Assembly: GCA_021783385.1 (NCBI GenBank)
Contig: JAJXTX010000034.1
Location: 6,999-15,172, forward strand
Direction: 5' to 3'
DNA: 8,174 nucleotides
From: Pseudomonadota bacterium
Lineage (GTDB): Bacteria; Pseudomonadota; Gammaproteobacteria; Xanthomonadales; Rhodanobacteraceae
Shown here in pieces: positions 5,891 to 8,174 of this stretch. The position numbers were made by a program, and so were the translations under genes. The notes under the pieces are model-generated. The model made no database searches. It was not told the origin of the DNA and saw only the letters and a program-made list of their open reading frames with translations. Within the stretch, counting starts at the first letter, position 1. Each line of letters begins with the position of its first letter.

Positions 5891-7927
5891 ATGGAAGACA
5901 TCCGCCACCTGCTGGCCAGCCTGCATGGTCGTTACACGCAGAAGGAGCTCGCCGATCTGCTCGGCGTCAACGCGCGCACCGTGCGGCGCTGGCAGCTGGG
6001 TGAAACCGAGCCGCCGGCCTATCACGTCGACGCTATCCGCCAGCGCCTGCTGCCGCTGGAGCCACCGGCTGGAAAAGGCGACGCCGCCTTCACCTTCATC
6101 GACCTGTTCGCCGGCATCGGCGGCATCCGCATCGGCTTCGAGGCGCACGGCGGGCGCTGCGTGTTCACCAGCGAATGGAACCCGTACGCGCAGAAGACCT
6201 ATCTGGCCAACTTCCCCGATGCCGCGCACGCGTTCGCCGGTGATATCACCACGGTGGACGAGCGCGACGTTCCCGATCACGACGTGCTGCTGGCCGGCTT
6301 TCCCTGCCAGCCCTTCAGCATCGCCGGTGTGTCGAAAAAGAACTCGCTCGGCCGTGCGCATGGCTTCGCCGACGAAACGCAGGGCACGCTGTTCTTCGAC
6401 GTGGCGCGCATCATCAAGGCGAAACGGCCTGCGGCGTTCCTGCTGGAGAACGTGAAGAACCTGGTCAGCCACGACAAGGGCCACACCTTCCGCGTGATCA
6501 AAAAGGTGCTGGAAAAAGACCTCGGCTATCACATCCACTGCAAGGTCATCGACGGCCAGCACTTCGTGCCGCAGCACCGCGAGCGCATCCTGATCGTCGG
6601 TTTTCGCGAGGCCACGGATTTCTCGTGGGACGACCTGCAACTGCCCAAGGACGGCCCGCGCCTCAAATCCATCCTGCACCCGCAGGACGGCAGCGAACTG
6701 CCCGAGTCGCACTACACCACCGGCCCGAAGGCTAGGATCGATCCCCGCTACACGCTCACGCCGAATCTGTGGGCCTACCTGCAGAACTACGCCGCCAAGC
6801 ACAAGGCCGCCGGTAACGGCTTCGGCTTCGGGCTGGTCGACGGCGACAGCGTCACCCGCACGCTGTCCGCCCGCTACTACAAGGACGGCTCGGAAGTGCT
6901 GGTATCGCAGGGGCCGCGCAAGCGCCCGCGACGTTTGACTCCACGCGAGTGCGCACGGCTGATGGGCTTGCCGGACAGCTTCAAGATACCGGTGAGTGAT
7001 ACGCAGGCTTACCAGCTCATCGCCGAGGCGGCGGTTGTGCCGATGATCGATGCGGTAGCAAAGTGTGTGGCCTCTAAGCTCATTGCCAAGGAAGCTGCCG
7101 TGACCGATACGTTCAAGGTTTCAACCGCTGCCTTTTCAAGCAAGGGTAATTGGACGTCCGAACAGCTCAAGCTGGCGTTTCATTACTACTGCCAGACACC
7201 GTTCGGCAAACTGCACAATCGAAATCCACAGATCATCGAACTGGCCAAGCTGATCGGGCGCACGCCGAGCGCGTTGGCGATGAAGTTAGTCAACTTTGCC
7301 AGCCTCGATCCCTCGATCACCAGCACCGGCCGCAGAGGGCTGAGTGGCGCATCGGCACTCGACCGCGAAATCTGGAATGAATTCCACGCCGATTGGGAAC
7401 GACTCGCCGTCGAGTGCGAGCAACTACGCCAATACTTGCTGCACGAGCATGGCTTGAAGGACGACATGCCCGTCGAGAAGACCGATGGCATCGCGCTCAC
7501 CGACTTCACCGGGGAAACGCGCCAAGCGCTCGTGCAACAGCGCATCAAGCAGAACTTTTTTCGCCGCGCAGTGCTGAGCAGCTATCGCGATCGCTGCTGC
7601 ATCTCCGGCGTCTCCGACACGCGCCTGCTCGTCGCCAGCCACATCGTGCCGTGGAGTGCCGATAAGGCGAACCGACTCAACCCAAGCAATGGGCTATGCC
7701 TCTCCGCCATCCACGACAAGGCGTTCGACAGCCACCTTTTCACCCTCAGCGACGACTGGCGCATCGTGCTCTCCGCACGGCTCAAGGCCAGCAAGGATGC
7801 GTTCCTGCATGAGGTGTTTTGGGCGATTGAGGACAAGCAAATTGAATTGCCCGAGCGGTTCGTTCCAGACCTAGCATTTATTGGTCGACACCGCTCAGTC
7901 ACGCTGGACACATCCGCCACACGCTGA
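5891..7927 (+). CDS. dcm: HTH - Dcm-like DNA (cytosine-5) methyltransferase - HNH endonuclease fusion
   Basis: One chain of 678 residues. Residues about 16-38 ([20 protein letters not shown]) form a helix-turn-helix. Residues about 67-395 are a C5-methyltransferase: motif [19 protein letters not shown]; motif [13 protein letters not shown] with catalytic Cys139; motif VI LLENVKN (Glu186); motif [12 protein letters not shown]; and a recognition region GNGFGFGLV with [16 protein letters not shown], closely matching E. coli Dcm, so a CCWGG target is likely. Motif X is odd: [12 protein letters not shown] replaces the AY-QFGNSVVVP of Dcm. After a linker of about 25 residues comes what elsewhere is a free-standing nuclease: [20 protein letters not shown] and [11 protein letters not shown] (421-465), then an HNH_2-type site with CC (569-570), SHIVPW (His584), NPSNGLCL (Asn600) and IHDKAFD (His608). 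ATG 5891 is preferred over an in-frame ATG at 5759 because the first 44 codons lack family features and cross a palindrome; its ribosome site is weak (GAGCGAG). Probably a single-gene restriction-modification enzyme; cleavage is inferred. Confidence 0.9.
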   Translation: MEDIRHLLASLHGRYTQKELADLLGVNARTVRRWQLGETEPPAYHVDAIRQRLLPLEPPAGKGDAAFTFIDLFAGIGGIRIGFEAHGGRCVFTSEWNPYAQKTYLANFPDAAHAFAGDITTVDERDVPDHDVLLAGFPCQPFSIAGVSKKNSLGRAHGFADETQGTLFFDVARIIKAKRPAAFLLENVKNLVSHDKGHTFRVIKKVLEKDLGYHIHCKVIDGQHFVPQHRERILIVGFREATDFSWDDLQLPKDGPRLKSILHPQDGSELPESHYTTGPKARIDPRYTLTPNLWAYLQNYAAKHKAAGNGFGFGLVDGDSVTRTLSARYYKDGSEVLVSQGPRKRPRRLTPRECARLMGLPDSFKIPVSDTQAYQLIAEAAVVPMIDAVAKCVASKLIAKEAAVTDTFKVSTAAFSSKGNWTSEQLKLAFHYYCQTPFGKLHNRNPQIIELAKLIGRTPSALAMKLVNFASLDPSITSTGRRGLSGASALDREIWNEFHADWERLAVECEQLRQYLLHEHGLKDDMPVEKTDGIALTDFTGETRQALVQQRIKQNFFRRAVLSSYRDRCCISGVSDTRLLVASHIVPWSADKANRLNPSNGLCLSAIHDKAFDSHLFTLSDDWRIVLSARLKASKDAFLHEVFWAIEDKQIELPERFVPDLAFIGRHRSVTLDTSATR

Positions 7928-7936
7928 GGAAAAGGA

Positions 7937-8174
7937 ATGGATGACTACATCAGCGAAGACGAGTTTTGGGATGACTGGGGCGTAATCCAGAAGGCCAGTG
8001 GCGAGATGTTTGAGTTCGAAGACGTCAAGGATCAACCGTTCAACCACGTCTGGACCATTATCGAATCCGGCTCCGACGAGGACGGCAACTGGTATGCGTC
8101 GCCCGGTTTGCATATCGTCAACCGCATGGGCTACGTGATGACCAAGAGGCCGTGGGCAGATGAGCTTCGCGACG
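7937..8174 (+). CDS. Acidic hypothetical protein, N-terminal part (3' end outside window)
   Basis: An open frame runs from ATG 7937 to the window edge, 79 codons so far. It starts 9 bases after the fusion gene's stop, with GAGGA (7926-7930) six bases ahead of the ATG, so it is probably co-transcribed. It begins MDDYISEDEFWDDWG and contains NHVWTIIESG, DEDGNWYASPGLHIVN and RMGYVMTKRPW. By my count 19 of 79 residues are Asp/Glu and 6 are Lys/Arg. The Trp/Gly/Pro pattern resembles small conserved bacterial hypotheticals, but I cannot name a family. No signal peptide or membrane segment is seen. The acidity and position could suit a partner of the nuclease, but that is speculation. Reading on the minus strand here gives only a Val-rich shadow frame. 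Confidence 0.65.
   Translation, partial: MDDYISEDEFWDDWGVIQKASGEMFEFEDVKDQPFNHVWTIIESGSDEDGNWYASPGLHIVNRMGYVMTKRPWADELRD

Noticed and set aside
5750..6802. Minus-strand open frame opposite the methyltransferase
   Set aside because: No recognised motif, and the plus strand has all C5-methyltransferase motifs across the same bases.
1..8174. CRISPR array, tRNA, rRNA, insertion sequence or integrase
   Set aside because: I saw no regular spaced repeats, tRNA-like cloverleaf, rRNA sequence, transposase motif or terminal inverted repeats of an IS in the window.

Overview
The window reads as chromosomal DNA of a high-GC gammaproteobacterium. The strong G/C preference at third codon positions and the gene types would suit a Lysobacterales (Xanthomonas/Rhodanobacter-like) genome, but this placement is an inference from composition and general protein style, not proof. 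The left half looks like ordinary core or housekeeping sequence. The right half is a compact defence-type cassette.

Layout. (1) Positions 1-374 hold the 3' end of a nagA-type N-acetylglucosamine-6-phosphate deacetylase gene. (2) Positions 375-697 are a gap with no supportable gene. (3) Positions 698-3907 encode a complete MdtC-like RND (HAE-1) inner-membrane efflux permease, with no membrane-fusion or outer-membrane partner beside it. (4) Converging on it, on the minus strand, is a two-gene AbiE-type (type IV) toxin-antitoxin operon: antitoxin/regulator abiEi (5673-4855) followed by nucleotidyltransferase toxin abiEii (4871-3933), overlapping by 17 bases. (5) Positions 5674-5890 are an AT-rich divergent control region. 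It holds a TATAAT box very close to the abiEi start codon, two inverted repeats sharing the half-site CTCAT/ATGAG, a TTTGCTC direct repeat, and a separate 37-bp interrupted palindrome just ahead of the gene on the right. (6) Positions 5891-7927 encode one polypeptide of 678 residues that joins an N-terminal helix-turn-helix, an E. coli Dcm-like cytosine-5 methyltransferase, and a complete-looking HNH endonuclease. (7) From 7937 to the window end runs the start of a small, very acidic protein of unknown function.

How the parts may work together. The divergent toxin-antitoxin operon and the methyltransferase-nuclease fusion share one control region, so they probably form a defence or addiction module. 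AbiEi proteins repress their own operon by binding inverted repeats. C5-methyltransferases with an N-terminal helix-turn-helix (M.SsoII, M.EcoRII types) repress their own promoters. The palindromes seen here are where such binding would be expected. The most notable point is the HTH-Dcm-HNH fusion: a possible single-chain restriction-modification enzyme built on a cytosine-5 methyltransferase. Its motif X lacks the usual Gly-Asn, and codon use changes at the joint between the methyltransferase and the nuclease.
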